From: Polyangiaceae bacterium
GTDB taxonomy: Bacteria > Myxococcota_A > Polyangia > Polyangiales > Polyangiaceae
Direction: 5' to 3'
Assembly: GCA_041389725.1 (NCBI GenBank)
Contig: JAWKRG010000004.1
Coordinates: forward strand, 868,001 to 932,000
Length of the DNA: 64,000 nucleotides
The notes under the pieces are model-generated. The model ran no database searches and was not told the DNA's origin. It saw nothing but the letters and a program-made list of their open reading frames with translations. Below are positions 27,456-36,082 of the stretch, piece after piece. Position numbers and translations under genes: made by a program. The number at the start of each line of letters is the position of its first letter. The stretch's first letter is position 1.

Positions 27456-28559
27456 TCAGGGCTGTTTCATCGGGCCGATGTAGCTCGTGGCGGCGACGAC
27501 GTCGTCGTACCACTTCTTGCTGACACCCTTGGAGTTGTCACCGATGTGGAAGTCGAGGGCGAAGCGGTCGATCTTCAGCTCTGCGATGTCGCGCAGGCTG
27601 AGGTTGGGGAAGTCCATGACCAGCTTGCCGTCGACCCAGCCCGCGATGCGCCCATCCTGCTGTCCGGGGGTGTTGGCGCGCACCATGAACTCGTAGCAGT
27701 ACCACTTGGAGAGCTCGGGTATGACGTCGGGGCGCTTGACGAAGGTGGGACCGAAGTCGAAGGGCTGACTGGAGTTGGGCAGCACGGTGCCGTCCGGGAA
27801 GAAGTGATCGCCCCACTGGCTGCGTTGCAACGGATGGTAGAGGTACACGTTGAGGTGGCCGGGGGACGGCGTGGTGGCCTCGCCTCGCCAGTTTTCGAGG
27901 TTCGCGAGGAACTTGTTCTTACCGTCGGCGGGGACGCCCGGCGTGGCCTGCCCGTTGATGAAGTAGTGCGCCGAGATGCTCGACCCGTTGTGGCTCGAAC
28001 CGACGACGTCGTAGGGGCTGTCGAACTTCGAGTAGTAACGCAGAAACAAGACGTCGCGCTCGGGGCTCACGCTCTTGCCCACGGAGTTGGATAGCTCCTG
28101 GTTCTGCTGAGGCACCGAGAACTCGATGGCCTGCTTCCCCGTGTGGAAGTTGCCGCTCTCGGTTGCGAAGCGGATCTGCGAGTACTGGAAGACGAAGTTC
28201 CAGTTCTTGTCGAGATCGCTGGCCTTGGAATAGCTCTCGAAGCCGTCGGCGTAGAGCACGGCGGGATCGGCGTCGAGTCCGTTGTCTCCGGGGTAGTTCG
28301 CGGCCAGGCCCGTGTCCCCCTCGGGGAGCGCGCCGTTTCCGCTCGTGCCGCCCGTTGCGCTTCCGCCGGCGCCATTGCCTCCGCTCGAGCTGCCGCCCGC
28401 GGCGCTTCCGCCTGTTGCCCCGACGGCTCCTGCGCCCCCTTGGCCTCCGCCGGCCGCAGCACCACCGCTGCCCGCAGCGCCGCTCTTGTCTCCGCTGTCG
28501 TCACCACACGCCGCGCAGAGTCCAACGCTCGCTACGCCGAGCCACAGCCTTCGCCACAT
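27456..28559 (-). CDS. lipoprotein with polysaccharide-lyase/ConA-like jelly-roll domain
   Basis: Exported protein of 367 residues. The ATG is placed at MWRRLWLGVASVGLC, which gives a proper lipobox (LCAAC). The longer open frame upstream reads as the complement of a Gly-rich neighbour and is rejected. A Gly/Ala/Ser linker (about 22-75) precedes a beta-sandwich of about 280 residues. Phrases such as YADGFESY, KQAIEFSVPQQ, WYCYEFMVRANTPGQ and GRIAGWVDGKLVMDFP resemble the heparin-lyase/alginate-lyase-like and LamG-type ConA folds. Catalytic residues cannot be assigned. It diverges from another Gly-rich lipoprotein gene. Confidence 0.7.
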   Translation of the reverse strand: MWRRLWLGVASVGLCAACGDDSGDKSGAAGSGGAAAGGGQGGAGAVGATGGSAAGGSSSGGNGAGGSATGGTSGNGALPEGDTGLAANYPGDNGLDADPAVLYADGFESYSKASDLDKNWNFVFQYSQIRFATESGNFHTGKQAIEFSVPQQNQELSNSVGKSVSPERDVLFLRYYSKFDSPYDVVGSSHNGSSISAHYFINGQATPGVPADGKNKFLANLENWRGEATTPSPGHLNVYLYHPLQRSQWGDHFFPDGTVLPNSSQPFDFGPTFVKRPDVIPELSKWYCYEFMVRANTPGQQDGRIAGWVDGKLVMDFPNLSLRDIAELKIDRFALDFHIGDNSKGVSKKWYDDVVAATSYIGPMKQP

Positions 28560-28752
28560 GCGTGAAGGATAGCGCGCGCCGCGCGCGGCATGAGCACTGA
28601 ACAGCTGCGCGGAAGCGTGCAGCACTATGCAATCGATGCGGACCCCTGCGACGACATTGCACAGGACTGATGCGCGCAAGTGCACGGAATCTTTGTAAGG
28701 GGCAAACGGCACGAGTTCTGCTTGGAGGGAAGACTTCGTTGGGAGGTTGGTC

Positions 28753-29637
28753 ATGAGGCTTGGATACTTGTCTTGCTTGATTCTGATGGCGGGCACCGCG
28801 TGCGGCGGCTCGGACGACGCGGGGCTGAGTGGTTCCGGCGGAGCATCCGCGGGGGCAGCGGGTTCGGGGGCAAGCAGCGGCACGACGGGAGTCGGAGGCA
28901 GCGCGGGGACTAGCGGAAGCAGCGGCAGCGGTGCAGGCGGAAGCTCGGGTTCGGCGGGCGGCGCAGGGACATCGAGCGGTGGAGCGACGGGGGATGGCGG
29001 TTCACCGAGCGGTGGAGCGACGGGGGATGGCGGCGCGCCGAGCGGTGGTGCCGGCGGGATTGGAACTGGTGGCGTCGGTACTGGCGGCGTCAGCACCGGT
29101 GGTGTTGGTACTGGTGGCATTGGGACGGGTGGTATCGGGACCGGCGGCGTCGGGACTGGAGGACTCGGCACGGGCGGGGGCTGCACCGTGATGAAGACCT
29201 GGTGCCAAGATCAAGACAAGGATGGTTACGGCGATCCGTCGACGGAGAAGCAGTCCTGTCTGAGCCCCGGGGCAGGGTGGATCCTCAAGGATTCCAAGCC
29301 GCGCGCGTGCGAAGACTGCAACGACAAGGAAGAGCACGCGTTCCCCAACAGCACCTGGTGCGATGGCATCGGGTACACGGTTTCGGGCGGCGTTTCCTTC
29401 GACTTCAATTGTGACAGCAAGGAAACCGAGTGCGGTGCGCCGTCGATCAAGGCCGTCGGTGCCGGTTGTGTGGTCGACCCCAGCAGCTGCAAAGGCGCAG
29501 GCTACTTGCCGACGGGACGCACTGGACCCAACGAGAACCCGTACTGCGGCAGCGACAAGTTCCGAGTCTGTGTTTCCAGTGCAGCTGACGAATGCAAGGA
29601 GAGCATTCAGCAGTACAACCCGATCGTCTGCAAGTAG
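28753..29637 (+). CDS. Gly/Thr-repeat lipoprotein with MopE-like C-terminal domain
   Basis: Lipoprotein of 294 residues and unknown role. GGGAGG six bases before the ATG decides the start over a TTG six bases upstream. The signal ends GTACGG. Residues 25-145 are low complexity. They include a 10-residue unit SGGATGDGGS/A and about nine copies of a five-residue unit GTGGV/I. The C-terminal domain (about 150-294) has DQDKDGYGD, CEDCNDKEEHAFPN, FDFNCDS and four further Cys. It parallels the C-terminus of the lipoprotein at 19160. The repeat DNA has 30-bp and 15-bp periods and is a likely site of length change. Confidence 0.75.
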   Translation: MRLGYLSCLILMAGTACGGSDDAGLSGSGGASAGAAGSGASSGTTGVGGSAGTSGSSGSGAGGSSGSAGGAGTSSGGATGDGGSPSGGATGDGGAPSGGAGGIGTGGVGTGGVSTGGVGTGGIGTGGIGTGGVGTGGLGTGGGCTVMKTWCQDQDKDGYGDPSTEKQSCLSPGAGWILKDSKPRACEDCNDKEEHAFPNSTWCDGIGYTVSGGVSFDFNCDSKETECGAPSIKAVGAGCVVDPSSCKGAGYLPTGRTGPNENPYCGSDKFRVCVSSAADECKESIQQYNPIVCK

Positions 29638-29645
29638 GTGGGATG

Positions 29646-29759
29646 CCGGCGGCGCGAGGTCATTGCCTCGCGTCGTCGATCCCTGCTTGCAGTTCGGCAA
29701 GACCGGCGGCGTGCGGTCATTGCCTCGCGTCGTCGATCAGCGCTTGCAGCTCGGCCAAG
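29646..29759 (-). repeat. 57-bp tandem duplication of a gene's 3' end
   Basis: The last 19 codons of the binding-protein gene are duplicated just after its stop. The period is 57 bp and about 50 of 57 positions are identical. Read on the minus strand in the same phase, the extra copy codes for LAELQAGIDDARQ and a second TGA, against LAELQALIDDARQ and TGA in the gene. Confidence 0.88.
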
Positions 29760-30556
29760 CCTTCGATGCAGCGCAAACCGTACCAAGTGAGGGTCTGACC
29801 CTCACAACGCCGCACGCGATGCGGCGCGGGTAGTGGAAGGTTGCGGAAGTACGCCTCTTCCGCGTCCGTGAAGGCGTAGGGCTCGCTGGGTAGCAAGATC
29901 AGCCGCGGCGAGCGCTCGATCACTTCTGCCTCGCTGACCCGGGGATAGCGCACGTCGCGGTCACCGACGCGTTCCGAGGGCAAGGCTGCGGCGAGCCCTA
30001 GATCGGCGGCCAGGGGGTAGCGGCGCTCACGATCCGAAAACACGTTGCGAGCGCCGCAGAGCTCCAGCACGTCGGAGACGAAGGTCGCGCCGTTGGCGGT
30101 CATCAGCGGATCCATCCAGATAGGCACGAAGGTGGGCACGGCGACGACGTCGCGCGAGGTAAGAGCGGCGACTGTCTCGCGCGCATCGTCGACCCGAGCG
30201 CGTTGCTGTAGTCCCAAGGAGGGAAACAACGCGGCGAGGCGCTCGACGTGCTGGATTCCCTCGGCGACGGTCTTGGGAAAGCTCAGATACACGTCGAGGC
30301 CTGCCCGCTGCAGGGCCTCGACGTCGCGTTGGGTGTTCTCTTCTTGGTTGGCAACCACCAAGTCGGGTTCGAGCGCCAGGATGCGAGTGATGTTGGGGTT
30401 CTTCGGCCCGCCCAAGACCTCGATGTCGCGCACGTCTTCACCAGGCTCGATGCAATACTCGGTACGGCCGACCAAACGATCACCGAGGCCCAGGCGACAC
30501 AAGTTGTAGGTGTCGCTCGGGACCAAGGACACGATGCTCTGGGGTTCGGTTCTCAT
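29717..30556 (-). CDS. BtuF-like helical-backbone metal-receptor protein lacking a signal peptide
   Basis: Belongs to the periplasmic-binding-protein fold of cobalamin/Fe-siderophore ABC systems (Peripla_BP_2). The 279 residues begin directly in the domain: RIVSLVPS-like start (SIVSLVPSDTYNLCRLG), LVGRTEYC, GGPKNPNITRILALEPDLVV, and a central long helix. No signal peptide or lipobox precedes it, and the next upstream frame gives none. The protein may therefore be cytoplasmic, as in some orphan members of the family. No permease or ATPase gene is adjacent. Its 3' end is tandemly duplicated. Confidence 0.82.
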   Translation of the reverse strand: MRTEPQSIVSLVPSDTYNLCRLGLGDRLVGRTEYCIEPGEDVRDIEVLGGPKNPNITRILALEPDLVVANQEENTQRDVEALQRAGLDVYLSFPKTVAEGIQHVERLAALFPSLGLQQRARVDDARETVAALTSRDVVAVPTFVPIWMDPLMTANGATFVSDVLELCGARNVFSDRERRYPLAADLGLAAALPSERVGDRDVRYPRVSEAEVIERSPRLILLPSEPYAFTDAEEAYFRNLPLPAPHRVRRCEGQTLTWYGLRCIEGLAELQALIDDARQ

Positions 30557-30671
30557 GCTGTCACGGTGCGCTGCGGTTCAGTCCTCATGCGGGACCTGCA
30601 GCTCAGTGTAGTGCGTTGGCCATGCGCGGGGGGCGCAGAGTCCGCGTGCGCCATCGGCCCAAGGATGGGCT

Positions 30672-31238
30672 ATGCTTGGCCGCATGGCAGACTTGCTGAG
30701 CCGATTGCTCGCCGCCTCCAGCTGGGGCGCGATGCTCGCCCTGGCGGCCAGTTGCGGTGGGGAGTCGGCGGGAGACGGATCTGGTACCGGCGCCACCGGC
30801 ACGGGTGGCGGAAGCACTGGCGGTAGCAGTAGCGGCGGCACTGGCGGAGCGTTGGATGCGAGCGTCGACTCGGCGGGTCTACCCAAGACGCCGTATCCCA
30901 CACCGGCCGGTTGCGCCGGGCCGTTTCATGAAGGGGGATACTGGGGACAGTGCTGCGAGACGGTGGGTTGCACCACGCCGGACAACGGCGCGTGTCCACC
31001 GGCTGATCAAGTCTATGGCAAGGTGCCGGGGTATCCTTCGGGCTCGGGCAGTTGCTCGTGCGGCTCTGCGACCACGGGGCCTTGGGCACCTCGAGATCCC
31101 GCGACCGAAGCGGCGTGTTGCTACGTCTTCAGCGCCATCAGTTGCGACGGGCGTCCGCTGACGGTGGATGGTGTGATTCGTCGCGCTCCATTGGTCGCGC
31201 GGCGAGACTGGGCCCGCGCGCACGCCTTGGCTGCCTGA
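30672..31238 (+). CDS. short lipoprotein with conserved 'GRPLTVDG' module, upstream of ferritin-like gene
   Basis: Exported lipoprotein of 188 residues. The hydrophobic N-terminus ends at LAASCGG, followed by a Gly/Ser/Thr linker. The mature part has eight or more Cys (CAGPF, GQCCETVGC, CSCGS, CCYVF). It ends in GRPLTVDGVIRRAPLVARRDW, which I recall from myxobacterial proteins that also carry a ferritin-like domain. The following gene encodes such a domain in the same reading phase, 33 bp after this stop. A second in-frame ATG at residue 5 (MADLL) is an alternative start. Function is unknown. Confidence 0.75.
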   Translation: MLGRMADLLSRLLAASSWGAMLALAASCGGESAGDGSGTGATGTGGGSTGGSSSGGTGGALDASVDSAGLPKTPYPTPAGCAGPFHEGGYWGQCCETVGCTTPDNGACPPADQVYGKVPGYPSGSGSCSCGSATTGPWAPRDPATEAACCYVFSAISCDGRPLTVDGVIRRAPLVARRDWARAHALAA

Positions 31239-31271
31239 CGCACGGGCGTCTTCTCTCGAGCCAAAGAGTTC

Positions 31272-31979
31272 GTGATGCCAGTCCGGGACCTCACGGAGTT
31301 CAATGCCGCGCTGGCGTCGTTCCGCCGAGAGCAGTGGGACGGCGCGAAGCTAGACGCTGCTGCTGCGGCGTGGGCCGAGCGCGGACAGAATGAGCACGCG
31401 TCGATCGCGGCCTTCGATCGCTTCAGCCTGGGGTTGCTTGCGGCTGCGGCGCCGCCTGAGTTGCTGGAGGCCGCGCATGCGGCCGCGCTGGACGAGATCC
31501 GCCATGCTCGCCTGGCGTTCGCGCTTGCATCTACTTACTCCGCTCGCGACATCGGTCCCGGACCGATCCGAATCGACGGCGCGCTGTCTGAAGTGTCGAC
31601 GCTGGCGGATCTGGTGACGTCGACGGTTGTCGAAGGCTGCATCGGCGAGACGCTCTCCGCCATCGAGATCAAGGCCGCGATTGCTGCGACCAAGGAGCCG
31701 GCAGCGCGCGTGGCGCTCGAGATCATCGCCGAGGACGAGGCGCGTCACGCCGAGCTGGCCTGGGCCTTCGTACGCTGGGCGACCACGATGGAGCCCAGCT
31801 TGGGCCCACTGGCGCGGACGACCTTCGAAGACAGTTTGCCTCGTGCAATGGTGCTGCAGGCTGCCTGCGACGAGCCCGAGCTGACGGCCTTCGGATTCGC
31901 GTCGAGTCGTGAGCGCATGGCGACGCGCGCCGCCGCCGTCGAAGAGGTGTTGCGGCCGGCGGCGGCGGTGTTGGCGTAG
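31272..31979 (+). CDS. ferritin-like diiron domain protein
   Basis: Four-helix-bundle protein of 235 residues with the repeated acid/histidine pattern of ferritin-like diiron sites: NEHASIAAFDRFSL, LDEIRHARLAF, VEGCIGETLSAIE and IAEDEARHAELAW. It has no signal peptide of its own. It follows a Cys-rich lipoprotein in the same frame, separated by one stop and 33 bp. The two may be halves of what is one protein elsewhere, or a translationally coupled pair. The reaction is unknown; oxidase or iron handling is possible. Confidence 0.83.
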   Translation: MMPVRDLTEFNAALASFRREQWDGAKLDAAAAAWAERGQNEHASIAAFDRFSLGLLAAAAPPELLEAAHAAALDEIRHARLAFALASTYSARDIGPGPIRIDGALSEVSTLADLVTSTVVEGCIGETLSAIEIKAAIAATKEPAARVALEIIAEDEARHAELAWAFVRWATTMEPSLGPLARTTFEDSLPRAMVLQAACDEPELTAFGFASSRERMATRAAAVEEVLRPAAAVLA

Positions 31980-31994
31980 GGAGCTCGTGTGCGC

Positions 31995-34226
31995 TCAGCG
32001 CACGACCAAGTTCTGCAGCCAGGGCACGTCGGTGGGCGTCGACTTCTGCAGATCCGAGGCCCAGGTCTCGTCGGTCAGCCGCTCGTAGTTCTCCGTGACC
32101 TTCTCGAAGTAGCTGGAGACCAGTCCGACGTAGGCGCGGGGACCGCTGCAGTTCTCCGCCGTGACGACCATGAGGCGCGGGCTGCCAGTGCCGACGTGGA
32201 GTACGCGTCCCACGGGCGTTCCGGCCTCGTCCGTCGGTTGCGTGTGCACGTCGGCCACGACCGGGTCGAACTCGATGGCGTCGCCGGGTCGGTAGAAGAG
32301 CTCGCGATACCAACCAGAGGCGAAGACCGGCTCGCCGCAGCCCATTTCCGTCTTCACGGCTTGGTTGATGAAAGCAAGATGTTCGGCACTATGCGGCGTC
32401 CCGCTGCGTTGATTCTCCGCCATCTGCTGCAGGATCGTCAGGATCTCCGCGAGACGAGTGAAGTACACGCTGCCGTAGGAGCTGCTGAACTGACTCAGCA
32501 CCTGCTGTCCGCGCTCCGCAAACTTGCGCAGCTGCAGATAGAACTCCGGGTAGGGCTCGACGTAGGCGTCGGGAAAGTCGCAAGACGCACCCCCGGTGTA
32601 GGACTGCTTGGCGTAGAGGATGGTGTCGTGGCGCAGCTCCGCCCACGACGCGAGTTGCGTGTTCAGCAAGCGCCGACCCCAGGCGTCGCTGCTCGCAACG
32701 GTCGGAAGTCCCGAGGCGTTCGCCAAGGTACTGCGCGGTGAAAGCGTGCGCAGTGCGGAGAGCCAGCTGCCGTACAGATTCGCCTGCCAGGTGCTCTCTG
32801 GGTGGGCGTCCACCAAGACGCGCATGGCAGCGAGGTCGCCCGCGTAGGGATACTGCTGCAGCTCGGCGCCGAGCAGCATGCCGGCTTGGTCGTTGCCCAA
32901 GGCTGCAAAGCCCACGTCGAGGGGGTTCGGCATCATGCGCTTGACCGAGCCCCCTGCAACGCGGTCGTACACGACGTTGGAAAAGACGTGGCTATCGACG
33001 ACGTAGCGCTGCCCGAGCAGGAGGAAATTGCTCGAAAGCGGCAGCGTGCCATCGTTCAAGCCGTTGATCATGATGTGACTGGAAATGCGCTGCGTGCCAT
33101 AGCCACCGTCCACGATGGCTTGGGAGAGCGCTGCATCCGAGACCTTCTGCAGTTCAGTCGCGTCACTCAGCGACAGGTCCGAAAGCAGAGCGTCCAGCTG
33201 CGACACCGTCATGTTGTAGGCTTCTCCGACGAAGGCACCAATGACGTCGTCCAGCTTCTTCCAGCTCTTGCGTGCGGTGTCGTTCATCAGTGCAGCGAGC
33301 ACGTAGGCGGCCTCGAGCTGGCGGCGACGGAAGATCTGGCTGCCATCGTCTTGAGTCTCGAGCAGGCGCAAGTCGATGCGCCCCAGCCAGATCATGGCTT
33401 GGAAGTAGCGGCTCAGCTCGGGGCTGTCGGTGTAGTGCCCACGCGGCTGGAACTGGGAAAAGTCGACGTCGCGAGCGACGTCGAAGAGAACCACTTGCTT
33501 GGCCCCAGAAGCCTGAGCGGCCAGCTGGAAGATCGCCTCAGCGGCCTTCGCGTCGGCCCCCGCCATGGGAGCCTGGAATTTCCCCGTGAGCAGGCTTAGA
33601 GCAACGCTCAGGTACAGATCCGCGTCCTTGTTCGCCGCAGCGCTGATCTTCGCGCCGGCGCCCGCGGTCAGTCCGTCGCGCATGATCGTCAACATCGATT
33701 GAAGCGCGGGCAGCAGCTCCTGCTGCTCCGTAGATTCCAGGAGTGCGTCGTAGGACTCGTGAACCGCGTACAGTATCGAGTCTGCGGAAACGAAAACAGG
33801 AAGGTCCAGGGCGTAGATGCTCTCGTAGCCGTAAACGAAGCTGGGGAAGGTCTTCCGCCCACTGACCACGAAGCCGCCCTTGGCCAACGCGGCCTGCTCC
33901 TGGGCGTCGAGCGCAAGACTGGAACTCTGCACCAAGTTCATTCCCTGCGCGGTCAGTGGGTCATAGCCGAGGTTGGTGCCGGAGAAGGGAACCGCATACT
34001 TGGCGGCGAAGCCCTTGGCGTCCAATTGCTTGGCCTCGGTCAGGGCCGCTTGCAGCGCGGCCTGCTCCTGCTGTTGCTCGGCGCTCAGGGACAGTGACTG
34101 GGGGGTCCCGGGATCCAGGGGCTTGTCGGGGCCCGATCCGGGCGCCGATGTCGTGGCTGGCTCACTGGAACACGCCGCGAGCAACAGGCCGAGCACGAGA
34201 AAACGGGGACGAGGAAGCAGTTTCAT
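31995..34226 (-). CDS. DUF3160-family lipoprotein
   Basis: Large exported lipoprotein of 743 residues; biochemical role unknown. The ATG at 34226 is favoured: AAGGA lies eight bases upstream and the signal then ends in LLAACSS. A 40-residue Ala/Gln-rich segment leads into the DUF3160 body, which shows VFVSADSILYAVHESYDALL near the start and continues as a long alpha-helical repeat domain to the end. DUF3160 proteins occur widely in Myxococcota and other secretory-rich bacteria. It diverges from the SDR gene across a 146-bp gap. Confidence 0.85.
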   Translation of the reverse strand: MKLLPRPRFLVLGLLLAACSSEPATTSAPGSGPDKPLDPGTPQSLSLSAEQQQEQAALQAALTEAKQLDAKGFAAKYAVPFSGTNLGYDPLTAQGMNLVQSSSLALDAQEQAALAKGGFVVSGRKTFPSFVYGYESIYALDLPVFVSADSILYAVHESYDALLESTEQQELLPALQSMLTIMRDGLTAGAGAKISAAANKDADLYLSVALSLLTGKFQAPMAGADAKAAEAIFQLAAQASGAKQVVLFDVARDVDFSQFQPRGHYTDSPELSRYFQAMIWLGRIDLRLLETQDDGSQIFRRRQLEAAYVLAALMNDTARKSWKKLDDVIGAFVGEAYNMTVSQLDALLSDLSLSDATELQKVSDAALSQAIVDGGYGTQRISSHIMINGLNDGTLPLSSNFLLLGQRYVVDSHVFSNVVYDRVAGGSVKRMMPNPLDVGFAALGNDQAGMLLGAELQQYPYAGDLAAMRVLVDAHPESTWQANLYGSWLSALRTLSPRSTLANASGLPTVASSDAWGRRLLNTQLASWAELRHDTILYAKQSYTGGASCDFPDAYVEPYPEFYLQLRKFAERGQQVLSQFSSSYGSVYFTRLAEILTILQQMAENQRSGTPHSAEHLAFINQAVKTEMGCGEPVFASGWYRELFYRPGDAIEFDPVVADVHTQPTDEAGTPVGRVLHVGTGSPRLMVVTAENCSGPRAYVGLVSSYFEKVTENYERLTDETWASDLQKSTPTDVPWLQNLVVR

Positions 34227-34372
34227 GACTTCCATCCTTTCGGAGAACCCTGGCACAGGGTGGCGCACACACGCGCCCGGGAGAAGCAGTGCAAGGTGCG
34301 AGCCAGCGTCTTGGGGCTGACCCTGACTTGACCCCTGTCACTCTCGTTTCAGCCGTCCAATACTCCTCCGCC

Positions 34373-35083
34373 ATGAGCAAGCGCGTTGCAGTCGTCACGG
34401 GCGCGAACCGAGGGATAGGAGCCGAAGTCGCCAAACAACTTGCGACCCTCGGTCATCGCGTAGTGGTCACGGCTCGTGACGCTGCGAAAGCGCGCGAGTA
34501 CGCCGAACGCCTGCAGGCCGCGGGTGCCGACGTCAGGCACGACGAGCTGGATGTGGCTAGCGACGAAAGCGTGCAGGCGTTCTTCGAACGGCTTCGCAAA
34601 GTCGAGGGGCGCATCGACATCTTGGTGAACAATGCAGGCGCCGCGTTCGCTGGTGAGGGCTCGGGAGAGGGCAGTGCGACGCGCGTACGCAGCGCGGACG
34701 TGCTAGGCGCTTTCGACACCAACGCCGTTGGCGCGCTGCGCATGCTACGCGAGGCGCTGCCGATGATGAACCGAGCTGGCTTTGGCCGGGTGGTGAACGT
34801 CAGTAGCGGCATGGGCGGGCTCGCGGAGATGGACGGGGGCTACGCGGCCTATCGCATCAGCAAGGCGGCGCTCAACGCCGTGACCCGGGTGTTTCACGCT
34901 GAGGCCGTTGGAAACGTCAAGGTGAACAGCGTGTGCCCGGGGTGGGTGCGCACGGACATGGGCGGGGCGGCGGCGACGCGCAGCGTGGAGGAGGGCGCGG
35001 CCAGTGTGATGTGGGCCGCCACTCTGGGGGACGACGGTCCGAGCGGCGGCTTCTTTCGCGATGGTGAGCCGACGCCGTGGTGA
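34373..35083 (+). CDS. short-chain dehydrogenase/reductase
   Basis: NAD(P)-dependent SDR of 236 residues. It has TGANRGIG for cofactor binding, NNAGAAF, VVNVSSGMG with the catalytic Ser, and YRISK as the YxxxK pair. The PGWVRTDMGG tail matches carbonyl-reductase-like SDRs. The start is the internal ATG at MSKRVAVV; the 28 residues of the longer frame look non-coding. Its TGA stop abuts the stop of the convergent LysR gene so that the six bases TGATCA serve both. The substrate is unknown. Confidence 0.9.
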   Translation: MSKRVAVVTGANRGIGAEVAKQLATLGHRVVVTARDAAKAREYAERLQAAGADVRHDELDVASDESVQAFFERLRKVEGRIDILVNNAGAAFAGEGSGEGSATRVRSADVLGAFDTNAVGALRMLREALPMMNRAGFGRVVNVSSGMGGLAEMDGGYAAYRISKAALNAVTRVFHAEAVGNVKVNSVCPGWVRTDMGGAAATRSVEEGAASVMWAATLGDDGPSGGFFRDGEPTPW

Positions 35084-35974
35084 TCAGCGGGTGAAGCAAG
35101 ACGCCAAGAAGTCGAATAGCGCGCGCACCCGCGGGTTGCGCCGCTGTCCCGGTAGGCACAGGGCATTCAGTGTTGGCCCGGGCGCTTCGTAGTGAGGTAG
35201 CAGGCGGACCAAGCTACCGTTTGCGATCGCATCCACCACCATGAAGTCGAACACCTGGCAGATGCCCCCACCCGCCAGCGCCAGGTCGACCAGCAGCTCA
35301 CCCTGGTCGAGGCTCAGGGCACCTGTGACTGACAGCGGCTCCACTCGATCGCTCCCAGGGGCCTGGAAGTTCCAGCTGGACACGCGGCCCCGCGGACCGC
35401 GAAACACCAAGCAGCGATGCGCCGTGAGGTCATCAGGCGTCTGTGGCAGACCGAATCGTGCCAGGTAAGCAGGCGAAGCCACGGTGCACCAGCGCACGTC
35501 GCGCAGCTTCTTTGCCACCAGTCCCTCGCCATCTCCGTGGCCGACGCGAAGCGCCACGTCCACTCGGTCGTCGACCAGTCGTCGATAGCTGTCGCTCAGC
35601 TCGAGCTCGACGTGCAAATCGGGATGCAGATCCATGAGCTTTGGCAGCTCTCCAGCCAGCCATCGCCCCAACACCAAGGATGCAGACATGGTCACGGTGC
35701 CGCGCACCTCGACGCGGGCCAGGGCCACCTCGTCTGCGGCCAGACGCAGCTCCTCGAGAGCGACCCGAGCGCGACGGTGGAAGGCCTGCCCCTCACGGCT
35801 GAGCTCGACTCGGCGCGTCGTGCGGTGGATCAGCTCGGTGCCCAGCTCCTGCTCCAAGCGCTTCACCGAACGGCTCACGGCCGCGGGAGAGAGGCCTAGA
35901 TTCCGTGAGGCACGCAGGAAACTCCGCGCTTCCGCGACGGCGACGAAGGCTTCCACGGCGACGAGGGACGGCAT
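35084..35974 (-). CDS. LysR-family transcriptional regulator
   Basis: Typical LysR regulator of 296 residues. The N-terminal winged HTH (FVAVAEARSFLRASRNLGLSPAAVSRSVKRLEQ) is followed by a substrate-binding domain with VTMSASLVLGRW and DVALRVGHG. It closely resembles the subgroup that controls a divergent oxidoreductase gene. It is divergent from an F420-reductase-like gene with 108 bp between, which holds a palindrome TTGATCAA (35992-35999). Control of that gene and perhaps the SDR is inferred from the layout. Confidence 0.9.
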   Translation of the reverse strand: MPSLVAVEAFVAVAEARSFLRASRNLGLSPAAVSRSVKRLEQELGTELIHRTTRRVELSREGQAFHRRARVALEELRLAADEVALARVEVRGTVTMSASLVLGRWLAGELPKLMDLHPDLHVELELSDSYRRLVDDRVDVALRVGHGDGEGLVAKKLRDVRWCTVASPAYLARFGLPQTPDDLTAHRCLVFRGPRGRVSSWNFQAPGSDRVEPLSVTGALSLDQGELLVDLALAGGGICQVFDFMVVDAIANGSLVRLLPHYEAPGPTLNALCLPGQRRNPRVRALFDFLASCFTR

Positions 35975-35991
35975 GGGTCGATTATTTACAT

Positions 35992-35999
35992 TTGATCAA
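35992..35999. promoter_or_regulatory. palindrome in LysR divergent promoter region
   Basis: TTGATCAA sits 18 bp upstream of the LysR start in an AT-richer patch (ATTATTTACATTTGATCAAC). It may be part of an operator or promoter. Evidence is weak. Confidence 0.3.
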
Positions 36000-36082
36000 C
36001 AGAGAAGCCAGCGGGACGGGGGCTGACCCGCCCGGGCAACCGCCCTAGATTCTGCGACGGCACGAAGCGCCAGGAGGATCGG

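Noticed and set aside
28560..29186. Pro/Val-rich extension of the minus-strand lyase-like gene
   Set aside because: This PPVP-type sequence is the complement of the Gly-rich repeats of the plus-strand lipoprotein; a lipobox start at 28559 fits better.
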